Below are positions 1-8,400 of a stretch of DNA of 64,000 bases, piece after piece. The notes beneath the pieces are model-generated. The model did no database searches and was not told the origin of the DNA. It saw nothing but the letters and a program-made list of their open reading frames with translations. This stretch comes from Hylemonella sp. GTDB lineage: Bacteria > Pseudomonadota > Gammaproteobacteria > Burkholderiales > Burkholderiaceae_C. The stretch covers positions 1 through 64,000 of the forward strand of contig JAUXVI010000002.1 in the NCBI GenBank assembly GCA_030680575.1, given 5' to 3'. A program made the position numbers and the translations under genes. Position 1 is the stretch's first letter. Each line of letters starts with the position of its first letter.

Positions 1-18
1 CCCGATCAGGAGATGAAC

Positions 19-390
19 ATGAACACCCCTTTGTCCGACACCTTCAAGACCCAGCTGGTTGCACTGCGCAGCGAGACCGTAGAACAACTGCGGAGCCAGC
101 GCGGCGGTGCGGTGAGCCGCGCAGAAAGCGCTGCCGATGCCTTGGGCGCAGCCAGCGACGACCAGGCCAGCGCGGATGCACAACGGGATGTGGCGTTTGC
201 GCTGGAAGAACGCGAGTCGGCCGATCTGGTCGCCATCGACGCGGCCCTGCAACGCATCGCCGATGGCAGCTACGGCTTGTGCGTGGATTGCGGCGTGTCC
301 ATCCCGACCGCACGGCTGCATGCCAACCCCACCGCCATGCGCTGCGTGGATTGCCAGACCGCCCAGGAAAAGGATCTGGAAAAAGGCTGA
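19..390 (+). CDS. TraR/DksA-family C4 zinc-finger protein
   Basis: Small DksA/TraR-type protein of about 123 residues. The C-terminal third carries a CVDC pair and a second CVDC pair 17 residues later, the four-cysteine zinc finger of this family, whose members bind RNA polymerase through the secondary channel and modulate initiation with ppGpp. The N-terminal part is an alpha-helical, Glu/Ala-rich stretch compatible with the coiled coil, but the protein is shorter than true DksA (about 150 residues), so it is a DksA-like paralogue. Two ATGs occur, at 13 and 19; AGGAG at 8-12 touches the first and is well spaced from the second, so 19 is preferred. Role is inferred from family only. Confidence 0.85.
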   Translation: MNTPLSDTFKTQLVALRSETVEQLRSQRGGAVSRAESAADALGAASDDQASADAQRDVAFALEERESADLVAIDAALQRIADGSYGLCVDCGVSIPTARLHANPTAMRCVDCQTAQEKDLEKG

Positions 391-420
391 AACATCGGCG
401 CGGTCGGTATGCTCTGCGCC

Positions 421-861
421 ATGACGACCCAGAGCCCCACCCTCTCCACCCGAAGCCTGTTCCACTTCGCGTTCAACGTGACCGATCTGGAGGAGGCGCG
501 TCGCTTCTACGGTGGCGTGCTCGGCTGCGCCGAAGGCCGCAGCACCTCCACCTGGGTGGACTTCGATTTTTTCAGCCACCAGATCTCACTGCACCTGGGT
601 GAGCCTTTCAGCACGGCGCGCACCGGCCATGTGGGCGAGCACCTCGTGCCCATGCCGCACTTCGGTCTGGTGCTGTTGCTGCCGGAATGGAAGGCGCTCG
701 CCGCGAGGCTGCAGGCAGTGGGCGTGGCCTTCGTGCTGCCGCCACAGGCGCGCTTCGAAGGCCAGCCAGGCGAGCAGTGGACGATGTTCTTCTGCGACCC
801 TTTCGGCAACCCGATCGAGGTGAAAGGATTCGCTTCGCTGGAGCAGGTTTACGCGGCCTGA
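421..861 (+). CDS. VOC (glyoxalase/bleomycin-resistance/dioxygenase) superfamily protein
   Basis: A 146-residue single-module vicinal oxygen chelate protein. It opens with the typical strand-helix 'FHFAFNVTDLEEARRFYGGVLG' pattern and closes with 'FFCDPFGNPIEVKGF', which places the usual metal-ligand Glu near the C terminus; a candidate His lies in the first repeat. The family includes lyases, isomerases, dioxygenases and resistance proteins, so the substrate cannot be named. An in-frame ATG also exists at 409; 421 gives the more usual N terminus. The 3' end overlaps by 13 bp the end of the convergent FAH-family gene. Confidence 0.8.
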   Translation: MTTQSPTLSTRSLFHFAFNVTDLEEARRFYGGVLGCAEGRSTSTWVDFDFFSHQISLHLGEPFSTARTGHVGEHLVPMPHFGLVLLLPEWKALAARLQAVGVAFVLPPQARFEGQPGEQWTMFFCDPFGNPIEVKGFASLEQVYAA

Positions 862-1859
862 GCAGCGATCTTCTGTTCAATCGCGCCGAAGATCGACTGA
901 CCGTCCTTGCCCTTCATCTCGATGCGAATCGTGTCGCCGAACTTCATGAACTCGGTGGAAGGCTTGCCATCGAGGATGGTCTCGATCGCGCGTTTCTCGG
1001 CAATGCAGCTGTAGCCCTTGGTCCATTCCTTCTTGCCCTTGACCTCGGTGGCGCGGTTGCTGACCGTGCCCGAGCCGACGATGCTGCCGGCGCGCACATT
1101 GCGCGTCTTGCAGATGTGGGCGATAAGCTGGCCGAAGTGGAAGGTCATCTCCTCGCCGGCATCGCACATGCCCACCGTGCGGCCGTTCCAGACGCTCTGG
1201 ATGGTCAGGCCCAGACGGCCCTGGTTCCAGGCCTCGCCGAATTCATCCAGCGTGACCGCCACCGGGCTGAAGGCCGTGGCCGGCTTGCTCTGGAAAAAGC
1301 CGAAACCCTTGGCCAACTCGTCCGGAATCAGATGACGCAGGCTGACGTCGTTGGCCAGCATCACCAGGCGAATGCCGTCCAGCGCCTGATCCGGCGTGCT
1401 GCCCATCGGCACATCGCCAGTGACCACCGCCACTTCGGCCTCGAAGTCGATGCCGTGCGCCTCGCTCACGCACACCACGTCGTCGCGGGGGCCGAGGAAG
1501 TCGTCGCTGCCGCCCTGGTACATCAGCGGCTCGGTGTAGTAGTTGGCCGGCACTTCCGAGTTGCGCGCCAGGCGCACCAGCTCCACATGGTTGATGTAGG
1601 CCGAGCCGTCAGCCCACTGGTAGGCGCGCGGCAGCGGCGCCATGCACATGTGCGGATCGAAAGGAAAGGCATGGCGCGCCTTGCCCTGGTTGAGCGCGTC
1701 GTACAGGTCCTGCAGCTGCGGCGAGAGGAAGTTCCAGTCGTCCAACACCTGCTGCAGATGGTTGGCAATGCCGGTCGCATAATGCGCGGTGCTCAGGTCG
1801 CGCGAAACGACCACCAGTTGTCCGTCACGTGAGCCGTCTTTGTAGGTGGCAAGCTTCAT
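849..1859 (-). CDS. Fumarylacetoacetate hydrolase (FAH) family protein
   Basis: A 336-residue FAH-superfamily enzyme, a length typical of the fumarylacetoacetase-like group that cleaves C-C bonds in beta-diketo or acylpyruvate acids in aromatic and amino-acid catabolism. The metal-binding segment is visible around residues 140-150 (IDFEAEVAVVTGDVP), followed by a conserved 'GSGTVSN' loop and Gly-rich C-terminal region. It is divergent from the IclR regulator starting at 1936, with 76 bp between the starts, the classical arrangement in which IclR controls the neighbouring catabolic gene. Exact substrate unknown; acylpyruvase, homogentisate-pathway or related activity are all possible. Confidence 0.85.
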   Translation of the reverse strand: MKLATYKDGSRDGQLVVVSRDLSTAHYATGIANHLQQVLDDWNFLSPQLQDLYDALNQGKARHAFPFDPHMCMAPLPRAYQWADGSAYINHVELVRLARNSEVPANYYTEPLMYQGGSDDFLGPRDDVVCVSEAHGIDFEAEVAVVTGDVPMGSTPDQALDGIRLVMLANDVSLRHLIPDELAKGFGFFQSKPATAFSPVAVTLDEFGEAWNQGRLGLTIQSVWNGRTVGMCDAGEEMTFHFGQLIAHICKTRNVRAGSIVGSGTVSNRATEVKGKKEWTKGYSCIAEKRAIETILDGKPSTEFMKFGDTIRIEMKGKDGQSIFGAIEQKIAAQAA

Positions 1860-1906
1860 GGGGCAAAAATCTCTGATTCCGTATTGCTAAACTCGTTGAA
1901 CCCATC

Positions 1907-1923
1907 GAAACGACGTTCGTTTC
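1907..1923. promoter_or_regulatory. Palindromic operator candidate between FAH-family gene and iclR-type regulator
   Basis: GAAACGACGTTCGTTTC is an imperfect palindrome with 7-bp arms (GAAACGA / TCGTTTC) around a 3-bp centre. It lies 13 bp before the regulator start codon in the divergent promoter region. IclR-type regulators commonly bind palindromes of about this size in such intergenic spaces, so it is the best candidate for autoregulation and control of the FAH gene. Binding is inferred. Confidence 0.45.
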
Positions 1924-1935
1924 ACTAATTACACC

Positions 1936-2712
1936 ATGGAGAAGACACGCGCAGGCATCCAGTCGGTCGAGGTCGGGTTCACCCTGCTCGACGCACTGGC
2001 GCGCGCGCCCGGCCCGCTGATGCTGCGCGATCTGGCCGCCGCCGCCGGCATGAGCGCGGCCAAGGCGCACCGCTACCTGGTGAGCTTCCAGCGCCTGGGC
2101 CTGGTCAGCCAGGACGGCAGCACGCGCTACGACCTCGGCCCGGCCGCACTCAAGCTTGGCCTGGCCGCCATCACCCGGCTCGACGCCATCAAGCTGGCGC
2201 GCGAACGCATGCCGGCATTGATGGAGCACATCGGCCACACACTGGCGCTCGCCGTCTGGGGCAACTTCGGACCGACCATCGTGCACTGGGAAGAGTCGCC
2301 GCAGTCGGTCACCGTCAACCTGCGGCTGGGTGACGTCATGCCACTGCTGTCGTCCGCCACCGGGCGCTGCTTTGCGGCTTACGTGTCGCGCGAGGCGATT
2401 GCCCCGCTGCTGCGCGAGGAACTGGCACGCGCCCGGCAGCTCGGCCGCACCGACCTGCCGCGCACCCAGGCCGACCTCACGCTCATGCTGCGCCAGGTGC
2501 GCGAGCATGGCCTGGCGCGCGCGGTGGACTCGCTGCTGCCCGGCGTGGCCGGCTTTTGCGCACCGGTGTTCGACTTCGACGGCCATCTCGTACTGGGCAT
2601 GGTGGCGATGGGCTCGGTCGCCAGTTTCGATACGGCCTGGGACGGCTCGGTGGCCACGCCGCTGAAAACGGCGGCACAACACCTGTCCGCCGAACTGGGA
2701 CACCGGACTTGA
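1936..2712 (+). CDS. IclR-family transcriptional regulator
   Basis: A 258-residue regulator with the IclR layout: an N-terminal winged helix-turn-helix (residues about 10-70, with 'LRDLAAAAGMSAAKAHRYLVSFQRLGLV' type spacing) and a C-terminal GAF-like effector domain ending in 'VASFDTAWDGSVATPLKTAAQHLSAELGH'. IclR proteins respond to aromatic or small organic acids. It is divergent from the FAH-family hydrolase and probably controls it. Its stop codon overlaps the TTG start proposed for the DUF3108 gene downstream, suggesting translational coupling. Confidence 0.9.
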   Translation: MEKTRAGIQSVEVGFTLLDALARAPGPLMLRDLAAAAGMSAAKAHRYLVSFQRLGLVSQDGSTRYDLGPAALKLGLAAITRLDAIKLARERMPALMEHIGHTLALAVWGNFGPTIVHWEESPQSVTVNLRLGDVMPLLSSATGRCFAAYVSREAIAPLLREELARARQLGRTDLPRTQADLTLMLRQVREHGLARAVDSLLPGVAGFCAPVFDFDGHLVLGMVAMGSVASFDTAWDGSVATPLKTAAQHLSAELGHRT

Positions 2713-3776
2713 TCCGCCCGGTTCTGCCCCCACACGGCGGCCTGCCCGCAGCCCCCTGGCGAGCCTTGTCCTTGCTCAGCGCAACCATGCTGGCCGCGCA
2801 CCTGCTGCTGCTGGGTGGCATGCACTTAGATGGCCTGCCGGCCGAGCAGCCCCTGCGCCGCCCGCTGATCACACGCACCGTGGTGCCAGCGCCCGTACCC
2901 GCCAAGCCAGCACCGCAGGCCGCAACACCGCGCCCCAAGCCGGTGGCTGCCCCCAAACCCCGGGCGGTCGACCCGACCCCCGCCCCCTCCCCCGATCAAG
3001 CATCAAATTCGGCCTCTGACGCCGTCGAATCAGCGCCGACAGCTATCAATTCAATAGCAGAAGAGTTGCCTGCAAGTGCCGCAGACAAGCCCGTGCCGAC
3101 ACCGGCCGTGCCGGTCGCCGAAACGCCCGCGCCCGCCGCGGTCGTCCCCGGCTCGCTGCGCATCAAGTACACCCTCTTCGGTGAAGTCCGCCAGCTGCCC
3201 TACACCGCCAATGCCGAACTGCTGTGGGCGCATGACGGCGAAAGCTACGACGCGCAGTTGGAGATCAGCGCCTTGTTCCTGGGCTCGCGCCGGCAGACCA
3301 GCCGCGGCCAGCTCACGCCACAAGGGTTAAAACCGAAACGCTTCGGCGACAAGGTGCGCAGCGAGGTGGCAGCGCATTTCGAGTACGACAAGGGCAAGGT
3401 CATCTTCAGCGCCAACACCCCCGAAGCCACGCTGCAGCCCGGCGCCCAGGACCAGCTCAGCATCTTCGTGCAGATCGCCAGCCTGATTGCGGCCGAACCG
3501 CAGCGTTATCCGAGCGGCACGGCCATCGAAATGCAGGCCGTGGGCCCACGCGAGTCCGACGTCTGGCGCTTTGTCGTCGACGGATCCGAACATCTGAATC
3601 TGCCGGGCGGCGCACAGGACACCCTCAAGATCACGCGCCCGCGGCGACAACCCTCCGACCTGATGGTCGAGCTCTGGCTGGCGCCGACACTGGGCTACCT
3701 GCCGGTGCGCATCAAGCTGACCCAGGACAACGGCGACTTCATCGACCAGCAATGGCGCAGCAGCGCCCCCCCCTGA
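2709..3776 (+). CDS. DUF3108 domain protein with TonB-like anchored N terminus
   Basis: About 355 residues from a TTG codon overlapping the stop of the regulator (TTGA); an ATG at 2787 is a possible alternative. The N terminus has one hydrophobic segment (SLLSATMLAAHLLLLGG), followed by a long Pro/Ala/Lys-rich linker to about residue 140, as in TonB-type periplasm-spanning proteins, then a DUF3108 domain (about residues 145-350) whose members are periplasmic beta-rich proteins of unknown function. It is therefore probably inner-membrane anchored with a periplasmic domain. The following DUF3567 gene starts 103 bp later. Function unknown. Confidence 0.75.
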   Translation: MIRPVLPPHGGLPAAPWRALSLLSATMLAAHLLLLGGMHLDGLPAEQPLRRPLITRTVVPAPVPAKPAPQAATPRPKPVAAPKPRAVDPTPAPSPDQASNSASDAVESAPTAINSIAEELPASAADKPVPTPAVPVAETPAPAAVVPGSLRIKYTLFGEVRQLPYTANAELLWAHDGESYDAQLEISALFLGSRRQTSRGQLTPQGLKPKRFGDKVRSEVAAHFEYDKGKVIFSANTPEATLQPGAQDQLSIFVQIASLIAAEPQRYPSGTAIEMQAVGPRESDVWRFVVDGSEHLNLPGGAQDTLKITRPRRQPSDLMVELWLAPTLGYLPVRIKLTQDNGDFIDQQWRSSAPP

Positions 3777-3878
3777 GACGACAACGGCAGCCCACAATGG
3801 TGGTACGCTGTGTGTACCCTTGAAATTACCGGTCCGGCATCCATCTGAGATTCAAGACGTTGGGAGGAACCGTACACT

Positions 3879-4181
3879 ATGCACACGCTTTACGACTCGG
3901 ATACTTTCTCGGTCACGCACCTGGCGGCCATCGAGCCCGATGAAGCGCTGACCTCATTGGGCGGCACCGGCACCCCCGCCGAGCGGCCCGTGCTGCTGCG
4001 CCACGGTTTCGAGATCGTGGACAAACGCTCCGGCAAGGAGCTCTACCTCGACGGCTCCTGGGCCGAGTTGTTCCAGCAACGCATTGCGGCCTGGCAAGTC
4101 AACACCCCGACCGAAGAAGAAGTCGAAGACACGCTGGCGCAGTACGCCGAACTGGCACAGACGCCGCTGACCATCCACTGA
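3879..4181 (+). CDS. DUF3567 family protein
   Basis: A 100-residue acidic protein matching the small DUF3567 family common in Burkholderiales ('LYDSDTFSVTHL' start, 'RHGFEIVDKRSGKELYLDGSWAELFQ' core). No catalytic motif, signal peptide or membrane segment is visible. The start is supported by GGGAGG at 3862-3867, 11 bp upstream. Function is unknown in the family. Confidence 0.75.
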   Translation: MHTLYDSDTFSVTHLAAIEPDEALTSLGGTGTPAERPVLLRHGFEIVDKRSGKELYLDGSWAELFQQRIAAWQVNTPTEEEVEDTLAQYAELAQTPLTIH

Positions 4182-4213
4182 ACCCAACGCGTCGAGACGG
4201 GTCGACGCGCTGC

Positions 4214-5272
4214 TCACTCGCCCGCGCGCTGGTAGCGCCAACGGTACAAGGGCTCCAGCAGCAACAGCACAGCCACCAGGCGGCAGACCTGGAACGCCGT
4301 CACCACCGGCGCGCCCAATTGCAACACCTTGGCCGTGATCGACATCTCGGCAATGCCGCCGGGCGACGTGGCCAGCACCAAGGTGGCCGGATGCAGGCCC
4401 GTGGCCAGCGCCAACACCCAGGCAAAACCGGCGCACAACAGCACCATCACCAGTGTCCCGATGGCCACCGAGGCCAGCCAGCGCGGCGCGGTGTGCACAA
4501 AGGCCGGCGTGAAACGCACCCCCAAGCTGACGCCGATCACCAGTTGCGCCGCATTCGACAAGATCTTGGGCAGGGCCGACAGTTCGAGACCGGCCATGGT
4601 GAACGCCATGGCCGCCAGCAAAGCCCCCATGAACCAGGGGTTGGCGCGATCGAGCCGCTGCATGAGCCAGGCACCGGCGGCGGCGGCCAGACCGAGCAGC
4701 AGCAGGCCGTCCCCATGCACCTCGCGTGCCGTGCCAACGGCCAGCAGGTCCAGACCGTGCAAGCCGCTGAACTGCATGCCAAAGGGAATCAGCACCGTCA
4801 CGATCAGCAGCCGCATGCTGTGCGCCGCCGCCACCAGATCGGCGCGGCCATGGGCACGCTCGGCCAGCAGCGTCATCTCGGAAGCGGCACCGATGGCGCC
4901 GGCAAACCAGGTGGTGGCCCGGTTCAGCCCGGGCAGGCGGTTCGCATGCAAACGCTGCAGCCAGGCGCTGAACAGCGCGCCCAGCCCCAGCGCCCAGACG
5001 ATGCCCAGCCCGATGGCCCACCACAGGCTGAGCACCAGGGCCGTGACCTGCGGTGTGAAATACAGGCCGAGCGCCACCCCGATGGTGGCCTGCCCGGCAT
5101 TGCGCAACGGCGTCCAGCTGATGGTGGGCGCGCGCAGGATGGATGCCAGGGCCGTGGACAGCAGGGGGCCGATCATCCAGGGCAAGGGCGTGTTCAGCCA
5201 GACACACAAGAGGGCTGCCAGCCACGCCAACAGCAAGGTGAGGGCGACCCTCAGGAAAAAATTCGAACGCAT
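4214..5272 (-). CDS. AbrB-family integral membrane protein (ammonia monooxygenase-like, COG3180)
   Basis: A 352-residue very hydrophobic protein made of two homologous halves, each with 'P.W.MGPLL/MGALLAA' and 'NAGQ..IGVALG / NAAQLVIGVSLG' signatures typical of the AbrB duplication family (COG3180), historically mis-named as putative ammonia monooxygenase. About ten transmembrane segments are likely. Start chosen at the ATG reading MRSNFFLRVALTLL, because the long upstream extension in the same frame is antisense to chaN. It is divergent from the ChaN gene with 33 bp between. The substrate transported, if any, is unknown. Confidence 0.8.
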   Translation of the reverse strand: MRSNFFLRVALTLLLAWLAALLCVWLNTPLPWMIGPLLSTALASILRAPTISWTPLRNAGQATIGVALGLYFTPQVTALVLSLWWAIGLGIVWALGLGALFSAWLQRLHANRLPGLNRATTWFAGAIGAASEMTLLAERAHGRADLVAAAHSMRLLIVTVLIPFGMQFSGLHGLDLLAVGTAREVHGDGLLLLGLAAAAGAWLMQRLDRANPWFMGALLAAMAFTMAGLELSALPKILSNAAQLVIGVSLGVRFTPAFVHTAPRWLASVAIGTLVMVLLCAGFAWVLALATGLHPATLVLATSPGGIAEMSITAKVLQLGAPVVTAFQVCRLVAVLLLLEPLYRWRYQRAGE

Positions 5273-5305
5273 GAAAACCTTGGGAATTGCCCGTAGTATC
5301 GCCCG

Positions 5306-6133
5306 ATGGCCCTCCCTGGTTTGCCCCGACTTCTCACTCTGTTGACCTGCGCGGCATTGGTCGTCGCTTGTGCCGGCCCCGTCGGACCCGACGCCAGCGA
5401 GCGCCTGACAGCCTTGTTGCCGGCCGACGCGATTCTGCTGGGTGAACAGCACGACGCACCGGATCACCAACGGGTGCACCGGGACGTGGTGCAGGCTCTG
5501 GCGGCGCGCGGTCAGCTGGTTGCACTGGCGCTGGAGATGGCCGAGCAGGGACACGATACGCGCGGCCTGCCGTCCGACGCCAGCGAGGCCCAAGTACGCA
5601 ACGCCCTGCAGTGGAACGAGGCCGCCTGGCCCTGGCACGCCTATGGTCCCGCCGTGATGGCGGCGGTGCGCGCCGGCGTCCCCGTGCTCGGTGCCAACCT
5701 GCCGCGCGCCCAGATGCGCGCGCGCATGGCCGACGCGCAACTCGACACCCTGCTGCCCGGCCCGGCGCTGAAGGCTCAGCAACAGGCCATCCGCCTGGGC
5801 CACTGCGGGATGTTGCCGGAAAGCCAGATCACTCCCATGACGCGTGTGCAGATCGCACGCGACCTGGTCATGGCACAAACCCTGCGCGCAGCAGCGCAGC
5901 CGGGCCGGACCGTTCTGCTGTTGGCCGGCCGCGGCCATGTGGACCGCAGTCTTGGCGTCCCGCGGCACCTGCCCCGAGAATTTCAGATCAAATCGATTGG
6001 AATCGGCGAAAACAAAGCGTCCCACGCTTCCAATTCAGTAGCATCTTTTGATCTGATCTGGCCTGCCGCCCCGGGGCCCGACATCGACTACTGCGCACAA
6101 TTCCCGACACCTCGACCCCAGCCCGTCCCTTGA
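5306..6133 (+). CDS. ChaN-family lipoprotein
   Basis: A 275-residue protein with a lipoprotein signal: hydrophobic residues 8-20 then a lipobox 'LVVAC' with Cys at about 22. The mature part starts with 'ILLGEQHDAPDHQ', the haem-binding-region signature of the ChaN-like family (iron-regulated outer-membrane-associated lipoproteins that bind haem in Campylobacter). The central 'LALEMAEQGHD' and 'GHCGMLPES' segments also fit. The last about 60 residues past 'RGHVDRSLGVPRHLP' diverge from the usual family end. The stop lies well before the purU start at 6232. Confidence 0.8.
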   Translation: MALPGLPRLLTLLTCAALVVACAGPVGPDASERLTALLPADAILLGEQHDAPDHQRVHRDVVQALAARGQLVALALEMAEQGHDTRGLPSDASEAQVRNALQWNEAAWPWHAYGPAVMAAVRAGVPVLGANLPRAQMRARMADAQLDTLLPGPALKAQQQAIRLGHCGMLPESQITPMTRVQIARDLVMAQTLRAAAQPGRTVLLLAGRGHVDRSLGVPRHLPREFQIKSIGIGENKASHASNSVASFDLIWPAAPGPDIDYCAQFPTPRPQPVP

Positions 6134-6231
6134 CCACGCCGGACCCACGGCCTTCACCCGAAAATGGCGACAATGGCACGGTACGCGCGTCAAAAGCTGA
6201 CGATCCGCACCAACCCACGCATCCTGCGACA

Positions 6232-7089
6232 ATGAACTTTATGAGCCAAGTTTATATCCTGACCCTTTCCTGCCCGGACCGGCTGGGCCTGGTGCATGCT
6301 GTCTCCGGCTTTCTGCTGGAGCGCGGTGGCAACATCGAAGAAGCTGCGCAGTACAACGATCCGGCCACCGGCCTGTTCTTCATGCGTGTGCAGTTCGCCT
6401 GCGGCCAGGTCAGCTACGAGGACCTGCAGGTTCAGCTCAAGCTGTTTGCCGATCCGTTCCAGATGCAATGGAACCTGAAGGCCGCTGCACAGTCGATGCG
6501 CACCGTCCTATTTGTCAGCAAGGAAGGCCACTGCCTGAACGACCTGCTGTTCCGCTGGAAGATCGGTCTGCTGCCGATCGACATTCGTGCCATCGTCTCG
6601 AATCACCGCGACTTCTACCAGCTGGCAGCCAGCTACAACGTGCCCTTCCACCACATCCCGGTGACGGCGGCCACCAAGCCACAGGCCGAGGCCAAGCAGT
6701 ACGAAGTGGTGCAGGCCGAAGGCGCCGAACTGGTGGTGCTGGCGCGCTACATGCAGGTGCTGAGTGACGACATGTGCCGCAAGCTTTCCGGCAAGGCCAT
6801 CAACATCCACCACAGCTTCCTGCCCAGCTTCAAGGGTGCCAAGCCCTACTACCAGGCCCATGACCGCGGCGTGAAGCTGATTGGCGCCACCGCCCACTAT
6901 GTGACGGCTGACCTCGACGAGGGCCCGATCATCGAGCAGGATGTGGCCCGTGTCGACCATAGCAAGACAGTGGAAGACCTGACGGCCATCGGCCGCGACA
7001 CCGAAAGCCAGGTGCTGGCACGCGCCGTCAAGTGGCACAGCGAGCACCGCGTCATTCTCAACGGCCACAAGACCGTGATCTTCAAGTAA
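6232..7089 (+). CDS. purU: Formyltetrahydrofolate deformylase PurU
   Basis: PurU hydrolyses 10-formyl-THF to formate and THF, feeding formate to purine synthesis and balancing one-carbon pools. The protein has about 285 residues, like E. coli PurU (280). It contains an N-terminal ACT domain ('LTLSCPDRLGLVHAVSGFLLERGGNIEEA', residues 5-80) and a formyltransferase-like catalytic domain with 'INIHHSFLPSFKGAKPYYQA' and 'VGATAHYVT'-type 'IGATAHYVTADLDEGPIIEQD'; the catalytic Asn-His-Asp set is present. Starts at ATG 6232 or 6241 are both plausible. A strong hairpin terminator follows. Confidence 0.95.
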   Translation: MNFMSQVYILTLSCPDRLGLVHAVSGFLLERGGNIEEAAQYNDPATGLFFMRVQFACGQVSYEDLQVQLKLFADPFQMQWNLKAAAQSMRTVLFVSKEGHCLNDLLFRWKIGLLPIDIRAIVSNHRDFYQLAASYNVPFHHIPVTAATKPQAEAKQYEVVQAEGAELVVLARYMQVLSDDMCRKLSGKAINIHHSFLPSFKGAKPYYQAHDRGVKLIGATAHYVTADLDEGPIIEQDVARVDHSKTVEDLTAIGRDTESQVLARAVKWHSEHRVILNGHKTVIFK

Positions 7090-7107
7090 GCAAGCTCACA
7101 GCTCAAG

Positions 7108-7147
7108 AAAAACGCCTCGCAGCCGCAAGGCCCGGGGCGTTTTGTTT
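7108..7147. terminator. Rho-independent terminator, possibly bidirectional, after purU
   Basis: AAAACGCC at 7109-7116 pairs with GGCGTTTT at 7136-7143, followed by TGTTTTC. It lies between the ends of the convergent purU and aminotransferase genes, so A- and U-tracts on both sides would serve both transcripts. Confidence 0.75.
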
Positions 7148-7163
7148 TCTGCCAGAAAGAGAA

Positions 7164-8318
7164 TCAGGCCGTGGCCGGCACTTTTTCCGTGAAGCCCAGC
7201 TTGTCCAAGGCATCGGACAACTGCTTCACGCTGCGATCGGGCTGGTGCAACTTGTCCAGGCCGAACAGGCCGATGCGGAAGGTGCTGAAGTCGGCCGGTT
7301 CGTCGCACTGCAGCGGCACGCCGGCGGCAGTCTGCAGGCCCAGGCCCAGGAACTTCTTGCTGTTTTGCACTTCCGGATCGGTGGTGTAGCTGACCACCAC
7401 ACCCGGGGCCTTGAAGCCCTCGGCCGCCACGCTGACAAAACCGCGGCTCTCCAGCAGGGCCCGCACCTTGGCCCCGAGCGCGATCTGTTCCTGACGCACT
7501 TTCTCGAAACCGTAGAGCTTGGTCTCACGCATCACCTCGTCGAGCCGCGCCAGCGCGTCGGTCGGCATGGTGGTGTGATAGGTGTGGCCGCCGTTTTCAT
7601 AGGCTTCCATGACCTGCAACCACTTCTTGAGGTCGGCCGCGAAACTGGTGCTGGTGGTGCTCTCGATGGCAGTGCGAGCGCGCTCGCTGAGCATGACCAT
7701 GGCGCAAGCGGGTGAACCGCTCCAGCCTTTTTGCGGCGCACTCACCAGCACATCCACACCCGTGGCCTGCATGTCGACCCACATGCAGCCGGAGGCGATG
7801 CAGTCAAGCACGAACAGGCCGCCGACTTCATGCACGGCGTCGGTCACCTTGCGGATGTAGTCGTCCGGCAGGATCATGCCGGCGGCAGTTTCCACGTGCG
7901 GGGCGAACACCACGTCGGGGCGCTTGGCCTTGATGGTGGCCACGACCTCCTCCACCGGGCAGGGAATCCAGGACGCCTGGGAACCGCTGCCAACACGGCG
8001 CGCCTTCAGCACGGTGCTTTCTGCAGGAATGCTGCCCATGTCGAAGATCTGGGTCCAGCGGTAGCTGAACCAGCCGTTGCGAATCACCAGGGCCTTCTTG
8101 CCGGTGGCGAACTGGCGCGCCACGGCTTCCATGCCGAAGGTGCCGCTACCGGGCACCAGCACGGCGGACTTGGCTTTGTAGACCTCCTTGAGGATGCCGG
8201 AGATGTCCTTCATCACGCCCTGAAAGCGTTTGGACATGTGGTTGAGGGCGCGATCGGTGTAGACGACGGAAAACTCGAGCAGACCGTCTGGGTCTACATT
8301 GGGCAACAGGCCAGGCAT
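7164..8318 (-). CDS. Class V aminotransferase (alanine/serine--glyoxylate aminotransferase family)
   Basis: A 384-residue fold-type I PLP enzyme. The Schiff-base lysine is in 'SAPQKGWSGSP' (about residue 200), preceded by the PLP-phosphate region 'LVPGSGTFGMEA' and the Asp of 'FVLDCIASG'. The family moves amino groups between alanine or serine and glyoxylate, or acts on phosphonates. The start ATG (MPGLLPNVDPDG) has GGAG about 6 bp upstream on its strand; upstream in-frame codons lack support. It stands alone between purU and psd, both in other transcription units. The exact amino donor is not determinable. Confidence 0.85.
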   Translation of the reverse strand: MPGLLPNVDPDGLLEFSVVYTDRALNHMSKRFQGVMKDISGILKEVYKAKSAVLVPGSGTFGMEAVARQFATGKKALVIRNGWFSYRWTQIFDMGSIPAESTVLKARRVGSGSQASWIPCPVEEVVATIKAKRPDVVFAPHVETAAGMILPDDYIRKVTDAVHEVGGLFVLDCIASGCMWVDMQATGVDVLVSAPQKGWSGSPACAMVMLSERARTAIESTTSTSFAADLKKWLQVMEAYENGGHTYHTTMPTDALARLDEVMRETKLYGFEKVRQEQIALGAKVRALLESRGFVSVAAEGFKAPGVVVSYTTDPEVQNSKKFLGLGLQTAAGVPLQCDEPADFSTFRIGLFGLDKLHQPDRSVKQLSDALDKLGFTEKVPATA

Positions 8319-8400
8319 AACGATCTCCGGGTAAGTGTGGTTCTTCTGGAAGGCTCGCGAAAAGCTTAGCACGCCACGTATTACCTTGGCATCCGGGGTA

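Noticed and set aside
687-1832. 381-codon plus-strand open frame
   Set aside because: Antisense to the FAH-family gene, rich in residues typical of reverse-frame translation, with no recognisable domain.
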